From Steroidobacter agaridevorans (GTDB lineage: Bacteria > Pseudomonadota > Gammaproteobacteria > Steroidobacterales > Steroidobacteraceae): a stretch of DNA of 64,000 bases. The stretch is from the NCBI RefSeq assembly GCF_009932555.1, contig NZ_BLJO01000001.1, positions 684,472-748,471 on the forward strand, given 5' to 3'. Position 1 is the first letter of the stretch; each line of letters opens with the position of its first letter. Made by a program: the position numbers and the translations under genes. This document shows, piece by piece, positions 54,568 to 62,510 of the stretch. The notes under the pieces are model-generated. The model had not been told where the DNA came from, ran no database searches, and saw only the letters and a list, made by a program, of their open reading frames with translations.

Positions 54568-57078
54568 ATGGGGATTCAAAGAACGCGTCGTGCGCTTCAG
54601 CGCGTGGCTCTCGGCTGCATTGCCAGCCTGTCGCTCGCAGCAGTCACTCATGCGGCGACGCTACCCGCGGGCTTCACCGAAACCCGGGTCGCCAGCGGCA
54701 TCGCCAGTCCCACATCGATGGCCGTCGCTCCGGACGGCCGAATCTTCGTCACTCAACAGACCGGCGCGTTGCGCGTCATCCGCGATGGCGTGCTGCTCAG
54801 CCAGCCGTTCGTGACATTGAGCACGAACACATTGGGCGAGCGTGGACTGTTGGGTGTCGCGCTGGATCCCAACTTCGCGACCACACCGTATGTTTATCTG
54901 TATTACACGAGCCCGACGGCGCCACCCCGCGTCAATCGGGTGGTCCGCTTTACGGCCAGCGCCAGTAATCCAGACGTTGCAGATGCGAGCAGCGCGCTTC
55001 AGTTGATCGAGCTGTCGGCGTTGAGCACGGCGTACATTCATAACGGCGGCGCGCTGGCTTTCGGCGCCGACGGCAAGTTGTACATCGCCACCGGCGACAA
55101 CTCGAATTCGGCCAACGCGCAGAGCCTCGAGACCACGCATGGTAAGCTGCTGCGAATCAATCCGGATGGCTCGATTCCCGAGGACAATCCTTTTCTCGGC
55201 CAGACGACCGGCGTGAATCAAGCCATCTGGGCGCGCGGCCTGCGCAATCCTTACACGTTCGCCGTCGATCCCTCGACCGGCCGGATTCTTGTGAACGACG
55301 TCGGTCAAGATGCTTGGGAAGAAGTGAATCACGGCATTGCCGGCGCGAATTTCGGCTGGCCGCAAACCGAAGGGTTCACGCCGGGCGGTGTGGCCGGCGT
55401 ACGGTATCCCGTTTACGTTTATGCGAATGCCGGCACGAATTGCGCGATCGTCGGCGCTGCGTTCTACCGGCCGGCCGCTTCGAGCTTTCCCGCAGGATAT
55501 GCCGGCCGATATTTCTTTGGCGACTACTGCACCGGCTTCATCCGCACGCTCGCGCCGCCGGGCTACAGCGCCGCGACGGCGTTTGCGAGCGGCGTCGCGG
55601 CCTTGGTCGATATCGACGTTGGCCCCGATGGCTCGCTCTACTATCTCGCGAGAGGCAACGGCGGCGAACTGTATCGCGTCCAATACGCCGCCAACTCGGC
55701 GCCGTCGATCTCCGAACAGCCGGTGAGTGTGTCGGTATCCGCTGGCCAGCCCGCGACGTTTACCGTCTCAGCTTCGGGCGTGCAGCCATTGGAATATCAG
55801 TGGCTGCGCAATGGCGCACCGATCTCGGGAGCGACGCAGTCGTCGTACACGATTCAATCGACGACGGCCGCCGACAACGGCGCGCAGATCTCTGTAACAG
55901 TCACCAACCCCTTTGGATCCGCAACCAGCAATTCCGCCACGCTCACTGTGCTCTCGAATGGCGTACCGAGCGCGACGATCTCATCGCCGGTGTCGGGCAC
56001 GTTGTACCGTGGCGGTCAAACATTCGCGTTCTCAGGCTCGGCGACCGATCCGGAAGACGGCGCCCTGCCCGCCGCCGCATTCACCTGGCGCGTGGATTTC
56101 CACCATGACGATCACACTCATCCGCACATGCCCGAAACCAGCGGCATCGCCAGCGGATCGTTCACGATTGCCGACCGCGGCGAGACGTCGGCGAACGTTT
56201 TCTATCGCCTGATCCTGACAGTGCGCGATTCCGAAGGACTCACGAATACGACGTTCGTCGATATCCTGCCGCGCACGTCGGTCGTCACGCTCACCAGCAA
56301 TATTCCCAACGCGCAGTTGACGCTCGATGGCGTGCCGGTCACGGCGCCGCACGCGTTCACTGGCGTCGAAGGCATCGTTCGCACGATCGGTGCGGTCAGT
56401 CCGCAAATCTCGAATGGCGTGACTTATCAGTTCGGTTCCTGGTCCGACGGCGGCGCGCAGACTCACGAGATCACGACGCCGACCGACGATACGACCTACA
56501 CCGCCACGCTCCAGAGCGGCGGACAGTCGGCATTGTTCGAGGACACCTTTGAATCGGCCGGCGGCTGGATTCGTACGCCGGGCGTGGACACCGCGACGAC
56601 GGGCCTTTGGCAGCGAGGCGACCCGCAGCCAACCACACAGAACGGCGTCACCCTGCAGCCTGATAGCTGCGCCGGCGGGTCGGCAAATTGCATGATCACC
56701 GCGCTCCAGGCGGGCGTGAACGCCGGCGTGTACGACATCGACAATGGCCTGACATCGATGCAATCGCCCGCCATCGCGTTGCCTTCCGGCCGCACGATCA
56801 CGTTGAGCTTCAAATATTTCCTGGCCCACATCGATACCGCGACCAGTGCCGACTATTTCCGCGTGCGTGCGGTTGGATCGGATGGAGTGCCGGTGACGGT
56901 GTTCACGAAGACGGCTGCGTCGAGCAATGTGGGCGCTGTGTGGCGCTCACCGTCCGTCAATCTGTCGAGATTCGCGGGCCAGACGATCACGCTGCGCTTC
57001 GAAGCTTGCGATAGTCAGAGCAACGGCGGGACGGTCATCGAAGCCGGTTTCGATGACGTGGCGGTTCGCGCGGACTGA
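54568..57078 (+). CDS. Secreted PQQ-type sugar dehydrogenase (GSDH family) with Ig-like repeats
   Basis: An 836-residue exported protein. After a signal peptide (about 1-30) comes a six-bladed glucose/sorbosone dehydrogenase domain (to about 385) with HNGGALAFGADGKLYIATGDN holding the probable catalytic His and ARGLRNPYTFAVDP, the PQQ-binding Arg-Asn region. An Ig-like domain (about 392-480: YQWLRNGAPISGATQSSYTI), further beta-sandwich segments and a jelly-roll-like C-terminal domain (about 680-836) follow. It would use PQQ made by the pqq operon, but substrate and true enzymatic activity are unproven. ATG at 54568 follows GGAGGAC. Confidence 0.87.
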   Translation: MGIQRTRRALQRVALGCIASLSLAAVTHAATLPAGFTETRVASGIASPTSMAVAPDGRIFVTQQTGALRVIRDGVLLSQPFVTLSTNTLGERGLLGVALDPNFATTPYVYLYYTSPTAPPRVNRVVRFTASASNPDVADASSALQLIELSALSTAYIHNGGALAFGADGKLYIATGDNSNSANAQSLETTHGKLLRINPDGSIPEDNPFLGQTTGVNQAIWARGLRNPYTFAVDPSTGRILVNDVGQDAWEEVNHGIAGANFGWPQTEGFTPGGVAGVRYPVYVYANAGTNCAIVGAAFYRPAASSFPAGYAGRYFFGDYCTGFIRTLAPPGYSAATAFASGVAALVDIDVGPDGSLYYLARGNGGELYRVQYAANSAPSISEQPVSVSVSAGQPATFTVSASGVQPLEYQWLRNGAPISGATQSSYTIQSTTAADNGAQISVTVTNPFGSATSNSATLTVLSNGVPSATISSPVSGTLYRGGQTFAFSGSATDPEDGALPAAAFTWRVDFHHDDHTHPHMPETSGIASGSFTIADRGETSANVFYRLILTVRDSEGLTNTTFVDILPRTSVVTLTSNIPNAQLTLDGVPVTAPHAFTGVEGIVRTIGAVSPQISNGVTYQFGSWSDGGAQTHEITTPTDDTTYTATLQSGGQSALFEDTFESAGGWIRTPGVDTATTGLWQRGDPQPTTQNGVTLQPDSCAGGSANCMITALQAGVNAGVYDIDNGLTSMQSPAIALPSGRTITLSFKYFLAHIDTATSADYFRVRAVGSDGVPVTVFTKTAASSNVGAVWRSPSVNLSRFAGQTITLRFEACDSQSNGGTVIEAGFDDVAVRAD

Positions 57079-57081
57079 GCA

Positions 57082-57690
57082 TCAGACCCCGAGCTTCTCC
57101 GCCTGCACGCTCACCAGATGCAGCTCGGGCACCGAGCCCAGCATCGCCATGGAATGTTTCGCCAGCTCGCGCGGCACGTGGCCCATGAGATGTATGAAGC
57201 GCGCGCCATTGTCCGGGAAGACGTCGAAGATGCCGTACTCGCCGTCTTCGGTGCGGATTGCGAACCACGCGGTCGTGTTCGGCTCTTCCATGACGCGAGG
57301 CCGCGCTTCACGCAGGAACTGCTCCACCTCGATCTCATGTCCGGCTTTTGCCTTGAAGGTGAGCAACAATCCCTTGGTATCCGGCGGCGTCGGATTCACC
57401 GGCAACTTGTCTGCCAGCACCTCGACCTTCTGCATCCGCGGCGGGCCGTCGAATAACTCATTGCTCTGCTGCAAGGCCGTCGCTACCGGCCCGTGCATAT
57501 GTTCTTCGAGGGCAGCGTCGTCGAGGAACGTATCGAAGATGCCGTACTCGCCCCGGCCGAAGCGCACGGCGAACCAGGACCGGGTGCCAATCTCCTCCTC
57601 GACGAGCGGCAACGCCGATTTCAGGAATTGCTCCACTTCGCGTTCCCTGCCGGCTTGAGCATCCAATCGAACGAGCAGTCCGGTGGTCAT
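57082..57690 (-). CDS. Two-domain ABM-like (dimeric alpha/beta barrel) protein
   Basis: A 202-residue protein of two homologous halves: GLLVRLDAQAGREREVEQFL...SWFAVRFGRGEYGIFDTF and GLLLTFKAKAGHEIEVEQFL...AWFAIRTEDGEYGIFDVF. Each resembles an antibiotic-biosynthesis monooxygenase fold, fused as an internal dimer. No cofactor-binding residues can be assigned. ATG at 57690 follows GGAGG. It lies 45 nt downstream of the LysR gene, so may be co-transcribed. Confidence 0.8.
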   Translation of the reverse strand: MTTGLLVRLDAQAGREREVEQFLKSALPLVEEEIGTRSWFAVRFGRGEYGIFDTFLDDAALEEHMHGPVATALQQSNELFDGPPRMQKVEVLADKLPVNPTPPDTKGLLLTFKAKAGHEIEVEQFLREARPRVMEEPNTTAWFAIRTEDGEYGIFDVFPDNGARFIHLMGHVPRELAKHSMAMLGSVPELHLVSVQAEKLGV

Positions 57691-57735
57691 GGGGCACCTC
57701 CAGTCGCGCGTACATGCGCGCAAAAAAGTCGGGGC

Positions 57736-58641
57736 TTACTGGCTCAGCATTCTGGGAATCTCGCTCACCAGCGCGTCCACTGCTACACGCACTTTCATCG
57801 GTAGATGCGTCATGCGCGACCAGAGTGCGTGAATCTCCGTGCCCGGCACGCGATCGCCGCTCACTACCAGCTCCAGCCGCCCCGTTTTCAACTCCGGCGC
57901 CATCATCCAGCACGGCAGCCACGCGAGCCCGGCGCCGGCGATGGCGGCGTCCGCAATTGCCTGCAGGTCATCGAAGCCGAGACGCGTTTTCACCTGGGGC
58001 AGGACCACGCCGCCGTCCTCGTCATGCACGCGCCAGGCGCTCGCCCGACCGGCCGTGAGATAGGCAAGACGAAGATGACCGTCCAACTCGCTCGGACTCG
58101 AGGGGCGGCCATGACGATCGAGATAAGCGGGCGCGGCGCAAATGCCCATGCGTTGCATTCCCAACCGACGCGCGACCAACTGCGAGCTGTCCGGCAGCGC
58201 GCCGACACGAATGGCGAGATCGAATCCTTCCTCCACCAGGTCGACGACGCGATCGTTGAAACTCATTTCGAGCTGCAATTCCGGATAGCGCTCGCTCAGC
58301 GCGAGCAGAATGGGCGCGACACACCGTCGCCCGAACAACACCGGCATCGTCACGCGCAACTTGCCGGCAGGTTCCCTGCGTCCGCTTTCGATACATTCCT
58401 CCGCGGCTTCCAACTCGGCCAGCGCGCGAACACAGCGCTCGTAATACGCATGTCCGTTCTCGGTGAGGCTTTGTTTGCGAGTGGTGCGATTGAACAGACG
58501 CACCTTCAAGCGCTGCTCCAATCTCGCGATGGTTTTGGCGACCGCCGAGCGCGTGACCGCGAGACGCTGAGCAGCCACGGCGAAACTGCCGGCCTCCACG
58601 ACGGCGACGAACACGCCCACGCCATTCAAACGCTCGTTCAC
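57736..58641 (-). CDS. LysR-family transcriptional regulator
   Basis: A 301-residue regulator with an N-terminal winged helix (VFVAVVEAGSFAVAAQRLAVTRSAVAKTIARLEQRL) and a periplasmic-binding-protein-like effector domain. Starts at GTG. Divergent from the zinc-free alcohol dehydrogenase at 58776, the classic arrangement of a LysR regulator and its target. Confidence 0.93.
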   Translation of the reverse strand: MNERLNGVGVFVAVVEAGSFAVAAQRLAVTRSAVAKTIARLEQRLKVRLFNRTTRKQSLTENGHAYYERCVRALAELEAAEECIESGRREPAGKLRVTMPVLFGRRCVAPILLALSERYPELQLEMSFNDRVVDLVEEGFDLAIRVGALPDSSQLVARRLGMQRMGICAAPAYLDRHGRPSSPSELDGHLRLAYLTAGRASAWRVHDEDGGVVLPQVKTRLGFDDLQAIADAAIAGAGLAWLPCWMMAPELKTGRLELVVSGDRVPGTEIHALWSRMTHLPMKVRVAVDALVSEIPRMLSQ

Positions 58642-58662
58642 GGCTGATCTCCTCGGCTAGCC

Positions 58663-58711
58663 ATTGGCGCAAGATAGGCACCAATCTACGGACGCTTTAT
58701 CCCCAATGGGG
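58663..58711. promoter_or_regulatory. Candidate LysR operator region
   Basis: In the 134-nt space between the LysR gene and the dehydrogenase gene, ATTGG (58663-58667) and CCAAT (58681-58685) form an inverted repeat with 13-nt spacing, and CCCC-AAT-GGGG lies at 58701-58711. Either could be the regulator's binding site. Confidence 0.35.
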
Positions 58712-58775
58712 ACAAATCGGCTCCGATATCGTAGCAACTCACGACAGCTACGTCGCTCTTCCCAAGGAAATTCCC

Positions 58776-59795
58776 ATGAAGGCCTATCGACTGCGTCCCG
58801 GCGCCGGCATCTCGAATCTGCAGGTCGCGGACATTCAGACACCCGTGCCCGCCCCGCATGAAGTGCTGATCAAGACCCACGCGGCGTCGCTCAATTACCG
58901 CGATCTGATGTTCGCCCGGGGCGACTACATCAACTTGAAAGATGAGCCGCTGGTGCCGCTCGGCGACGGTGCGGGCGAAGTGATCGCTGTCGGCGCTCGC
59001 GTCACGCGCTTCAAGCCGGGCGATCGCGTGATTCACAGCTACTTCTCCGGCTGGATCGACGGCGCGCCGGATCCGGTCAAGACCAGCGGCTCGTTCGGCG
59101 TTCACATCGACGGGGTGCTCGCAAAATCGTTCATTGCGCACGAACAGACCTTGGTGCGTATTCCTTCGTATCTCAGCTACGCCGAAGCGGCGACGCTGTC
59201 GTGCGCTGGAACGACGGCATGGAACGCATTGTTCGTCGACGGCGGACTCCAACCCGGCTCGACCATTCTGTTACAGGGCACGGGCGGCGTTTCCATCATC
59301 GCCCTGCAATTGGCGAAGGCTGCGGGACTGCGCGCCATCATCACTTCATCGAGCGATGAGAAGTTGGAACGCGCCCGCGCCTTGGGCGCCGACGCGACGA
59401 TCAACTATCGCAAACAACCCGAGTGGCAGGAGGAAGCGCGGCGTCTCACCGATGGACGCGGTGTCGACCTGACCGTCGAAGTCGGCGGCGCCGGCACGCT
59501 GACGCGGTCGTTGGCGGCAACCCGCATGGGCGGCACGGTTTCAGTGATCGGCGGACTCGCTGGTTTCGGCGGCACACCGATCGAGCCCGTCGCTCTGCTC
59601 AGAAACTATATCCGCCTGAGCGGCTTCATGGTCGGTAGCCGCGCGATGTTGGAAGATCTGGCGCGCTTCATGGAAGCGTCGCGGATTCGTCCCGTCATCG
59701 ATCGCGAGTTCGCCTTCGAGGAAGCGCAGCTCGCCTACGAGCATCTCAAGGCCGGTCGGCACTTCGGCAAGGTCGTGATTCGAGGCGTGCGCTGA
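58776..59795 (+). CDS. Zinc-independent NAD(P)-dependent alcohol dehydrogenase / quinone oxidoreductase (MDR family)
   Basis: A 339-residue medium-chain oxidoreductase. GroES-like N-terminal domain (HAASLNYRDLMFARG in place of the zinc-binding GxCHTD motif) and Rossmann domain with ILLQGTGGVSIIALQLAKAAG. The missing zinc ligands put it in the quinone-reductase-like branch. Probably regulated by the divergent LysR protein. Substrate unknown. Confidence 0.9.
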   Translation: MKAYRLRPGAGISNLQVADIQTPVPAPHEVLIKTHAASLNYRDLMFARGDYINLKDEPLVPLGDGAGEVIAVGARVTRFKPGDRVIHSYFSGWIDGAPDPVKTSGSFGVHIDGVLAKSFIAHEQTLVRIPSYLSYAEAATLSCAGTTAWNALFVDGGLQPGSTILLQGTGGVSIIALQLAKAAGLRAIITSSSDEKLERARALGADATINYRKQPEWQEEARRLTDGRGVDLTVEVGGAGTLTRSLAATRMGGTVSVIGGLAGFGGTPIEPVALLRNYIRLSGFMVGSRAMLEDLARFMEASRIRPVIDREFAFEEAQLAYEHLKAGRHFGKVVIRGVR

Positions 59796-59806
59796 GGATC
59801 GCGGCA

Positions 59807-59832
59807 CTGGCGCCCTGCAGCGAGGGCGCCAG
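59807..59832. terminator. Perfect hairpin between converging genes, likely bidirectional terminator
   Basis: CTGGCGCCCT (59807-59816) and AGGGCGCCAG (59823-59832) form a 10-bp perfect stem with a 6-nt loop, 11 nt after the dehydrogenase stop and 13 nt before the end of the opposing gene. No T-run. Confidence 0.6.
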
Positions 59833-59845
59833 CGCTCCATTCATC

Positions 59846-62269
59846 TCAATCCCGGTGCCAGGGCCGCCCCTGGTCCGGCCGGCTGTAGTCGCACACGCCG
59901 CTCGGGAAGATCTGCTTCAGCTTCGTCACTTGCTCCGAAGTCGGCGTCCACGGCGCATACACGCCGTCCCTGACCGCCTTCTCCACCGGCTTCAGCGCAC
60001 ACTTATAAATGCCCCCTTCGATCGGCGCGCCGGCCACGATGCGCGAGGTCGAATAGATCGGGAACCGCTGGGTGCATGGGCCAGCGGCCTTGTCGTCGAG
60101 AATGCCATTCCAGGCATCGTCACCCGCGTAGATCAGCTTGCCGGTCACGTCGAAGCAGCTGTCGACCGCGCGAGCCGGCCGGTTGCGACGGATGCCCTTG
60201 TGTGGGTTCCTTTGAATGTTTCGCATCCATTCATCCATCACGGCGATGGCATCCATGGATTGGCTGGCCTTCGGCACGCCGGGCACGGTGTCGGTGAACC
60301 AGATCACCAGCGTGTCGCTGTTGCCCATGCGTTCCAGTACACGCTGGCGCACGGCAAAGCTCTGATGCACGTTGTGCATGTCGAGCTCGCGCTCCATGTA
60401 CTGACGATGATCGATCGTCGGCCGATCGAGCTTGCCATGGAACACCATGCCCGACGCGTACGCGCCACGGATCGCGCGCAGATCGCCGGTGGTTCGCGGC
60501 GCCGGCTGCGTCGGATCGGTGCTGAGATTCATATTGCGTCGACTCCAGGGATCGAAGTAGCCGGGCACGGTCAGCGCCTTGTTGATCTCCGCAGGCGTCG
60601 TGCCGAGGAACGGGAAGCCTTCCTGCACCATCTCGCTCGGCTGTTTCCAGCCGCCGATGTTCCAGTTCAGATTCAGGAACTCCTCGAACGTGATCTTGCT
60701 CTCCTGCAACGATCGCAGTCCGTACTGCACGCCGACGTTGTCCCAGGTCGGGCGCGCCGCGCCGGTCTCATCGACCCCATAAATGTTTCGCAGATCGTCC
60801 CAATGCGTCCAGCGAATCGCTGCGATGTCGGATTGCGGCTCGTAGTTCTGTTGATTGGGCGCCTGGCCGTACCACGGATTCATCGCAAGCGGCGACAGCC
60901 CACGCCATGCCGGCACACATTCAGTCGTGCCGACCGCGGTGCTGTAGCCGAGCGCAAGTTTCAATTGCGCGAGCGGATCGTTCACCTTGTCGAACCCTTC
61001 CTCGGCGTTCATGCCGACCAGCCAGCTGCGATTCTTGGTGACGCGCCACTTGGGATTGGTGCGATCGGTCGCGTCCATGTAGTGCTCGAGCAGCTCGCAA
61101 TCGCCGACATGGATGGTTTGCGTGACCATGTCGGGATACGACTGCACCGGCAGCAGCGCATCGAGCAGACCGGGCTGATTCTGGCCGAGGATGTACTGTT
61201 GGATCGCGCCACCCGACCCGCCCAGACCGACGGTGTAACTCGGCACGCCATAGCGCTCGATGAAGCGCTCCTTGGTCATCATCATGGTCTCGCCGGCCAA
61301 CTGCAGGTTGTAATGCGTGCCGGTGTTATTGCCGCTCGAGTGCGCGATGGCGTAGCCGAGCCGGAGAATGTCGGGATTCAGCGAGCCGCCGTGTACCGTG
61401 CCCTGCGAATGACCGATGGCGACGCCGCCCTGGAACCAATAGAGCAAGCGGCCGTTCCAGCGACTCAGGTCGGGCTTGCCGGCCTGCTCCCCGGCCGGCG
61501 CCAGCATCGCGAAGCTGTACAGGAACCGATTGATCGAGCCGACCTCACGGCGCACGATGAAATCGACGACGCGCCCATCCGGCAATGTCGCCTGCGCCAG
61601 ATCCGCCGGCCGGCTGCCATCGGCCGGCATGACAGCCCACGCGTTGCCGGTCGTGCGATAGAGATAAGTGACGAATGTGTCGATCGAGCAGTCGCGACTG
61701 TATCCAATCACGTTGCCGGCGCTGTCGAAGACCCGAGTGCCCGGCGGGGCCGCGCTCTCGACGATAGGTTGCCGACCGACCGCACTCTGCGTCGTTGTAC
61801 ACACGAACGGATGCTGTTGCGGGCCGGAGAACATCGGCCCGGTGACCGGATAGTTGGTCAGCTTGAGCGCATCCCGATCCCAGCGCCCCTTGATCAGCGC
61901 CTCCAGGCGATTCTCGCCCGGCGCGAGCCCGTTGATCACGGCTTGCACCCGATCCTTGCCGGTGGGCTTGAGCTCGGCCTGCAGCCGGCGACCGTTCAGA
62001 TACAGCTCGACTTTGTTCTGCAGACCAGGCGGGACACGAACTTCGATGCGAGCGTCGCCGCCGGAAACATACCGGGCGGGACTGGAGAGCACGCGCAATT
62101 CAACCGACTGGCCCTTACCGCCCCACCCACCGTGATCGTCTTTGTCGTGCCCGCGGCCACGATCGTTGTCGTGAGCATGCGCGAACGCCGTGCCTATCAA
62201 CGCAATCATCGCCACTGCCGGCCTGAAGCAAGCGCGGACGAATTTCAACCGACGCCGATCCGTCGTCAT
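59846..62269 (-). CDS. Large secreted DUF6351 protein (alpha/beta-hydrolase-like)
   Basis: An 807-residue exported protein. Signal peptide (about 1-30), a His/Asp/Gly-rich linker (AHDNDRGRGHDKDDHGGWGG), an N-terminal beta domain (about 55-145) and a large domain of the DUF6351 type. GLGGSGGAIQQYILGQN has the look of a nucleophile elbow (GxSGG), and an alpha/beta-hydrolase fold of the tannase/feruloyl-esterase kind is likely. Catalytic role is not established. ATG at 62269 follows GGGGATCG; an in-frame ATG at 62398 lacks such a site. The 241 nt upstream (62270-62510) hold no gene I can support. Confidence 0.8.
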   Translation of the reverse strand: MTTDRRRLKFVRACFRPAVAMIALIGTAFAHAHDNDRGRGHDKDDHGGWGGKGQSVELRVLSSPARYVSGGDARIEVRVPPGLQNKVELYLNGRRLQAELKPTGKDRVQAVINGLAPGENRLEALIKGRWDRDALKLTNYPVTGPMFSGPQQHPFVCTTTQSAVGRQPIVESAAPPGTRVFDSAGNVIGYSRDCSIDTFVTYLYRTTGNAWAVMPADGSRPADLAQATLPDGRVVDFIVRREVGSINRFLYSFAMLAPAGEQAGKPDLSRWNGRLLYWFQGGVAIGHSQGTVHGGSLNPDILRLGYAIAHSSGNNTGTHYNLQLAGETMMMTKERFIERYGVPSYTVGLGGSGGAIQQYILGQNQPGLLDALLPVQSYPDMVTQTIHVGDCELLEHYMDATDRTNPKWRVTKNRSWLVGMNAEEGFDKVNDPLAQLKLALGYSTAVGTTECVPAWRGLSPLAMNPWYGQAPNQQNYEPQSDIAAIRWTHWDDLRNIYGVDETGAARPTWDNVGVQYGLRSLQESKITFEEFLNLNWNIGGWKQPSEMVQEGFPFLGTTPAEINKALTVPGYFDPWSRRNMNLSTDPTQPAPRTTGDLRAIRGAYASGMVFHGKLDRPTIDHRQYMERELDMHNVHQSFAVRQRVLERMGNSDTLVIWFTDTVPGVPKASQSMDAIAVMDEWMRNIQRNPHKGIRRNRPARAVDSCFDVTGKLIYAGDDAWNGILDDKAAGPCTQRFPIYSTSRIVAGAPIEGGIYKCALKPVEKAVRDGVYAPWTPTSEQVTKLKQIFPSGVCDYSRPDQGRPWHRD

Positions 62270-62510
62270 GAGCGATCCCCCGTCTGATGCTTTGTAGATT
62301 TCACGCGCCGAGCTCTGCGTCTCGCGTCGCGTGCCGGTAGGAATACTCTCGGGCAATCGAGATTGCAATCGCGCCCGCGATCCGCCACTGGCGGTCACAA
62401 ATATTTTTGCTGGCGGCGGCGGACGCCAAGGAACTTGGCCTGCTCTTCCAACGTGTATTTGCCAGCTGCGCCTGGAAACACGACGAACTCACAACGGAAA
62501 GGGGGCGTCC

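Noticed and set aside
59855-62287. Plus-strand open frame of 810 codons
   Set aside because: Fully antisense to the DUF6351 gene; its translation is rich in Arg/His/Ala without domains, as expected of an antisense frame in GC-rich DNA.
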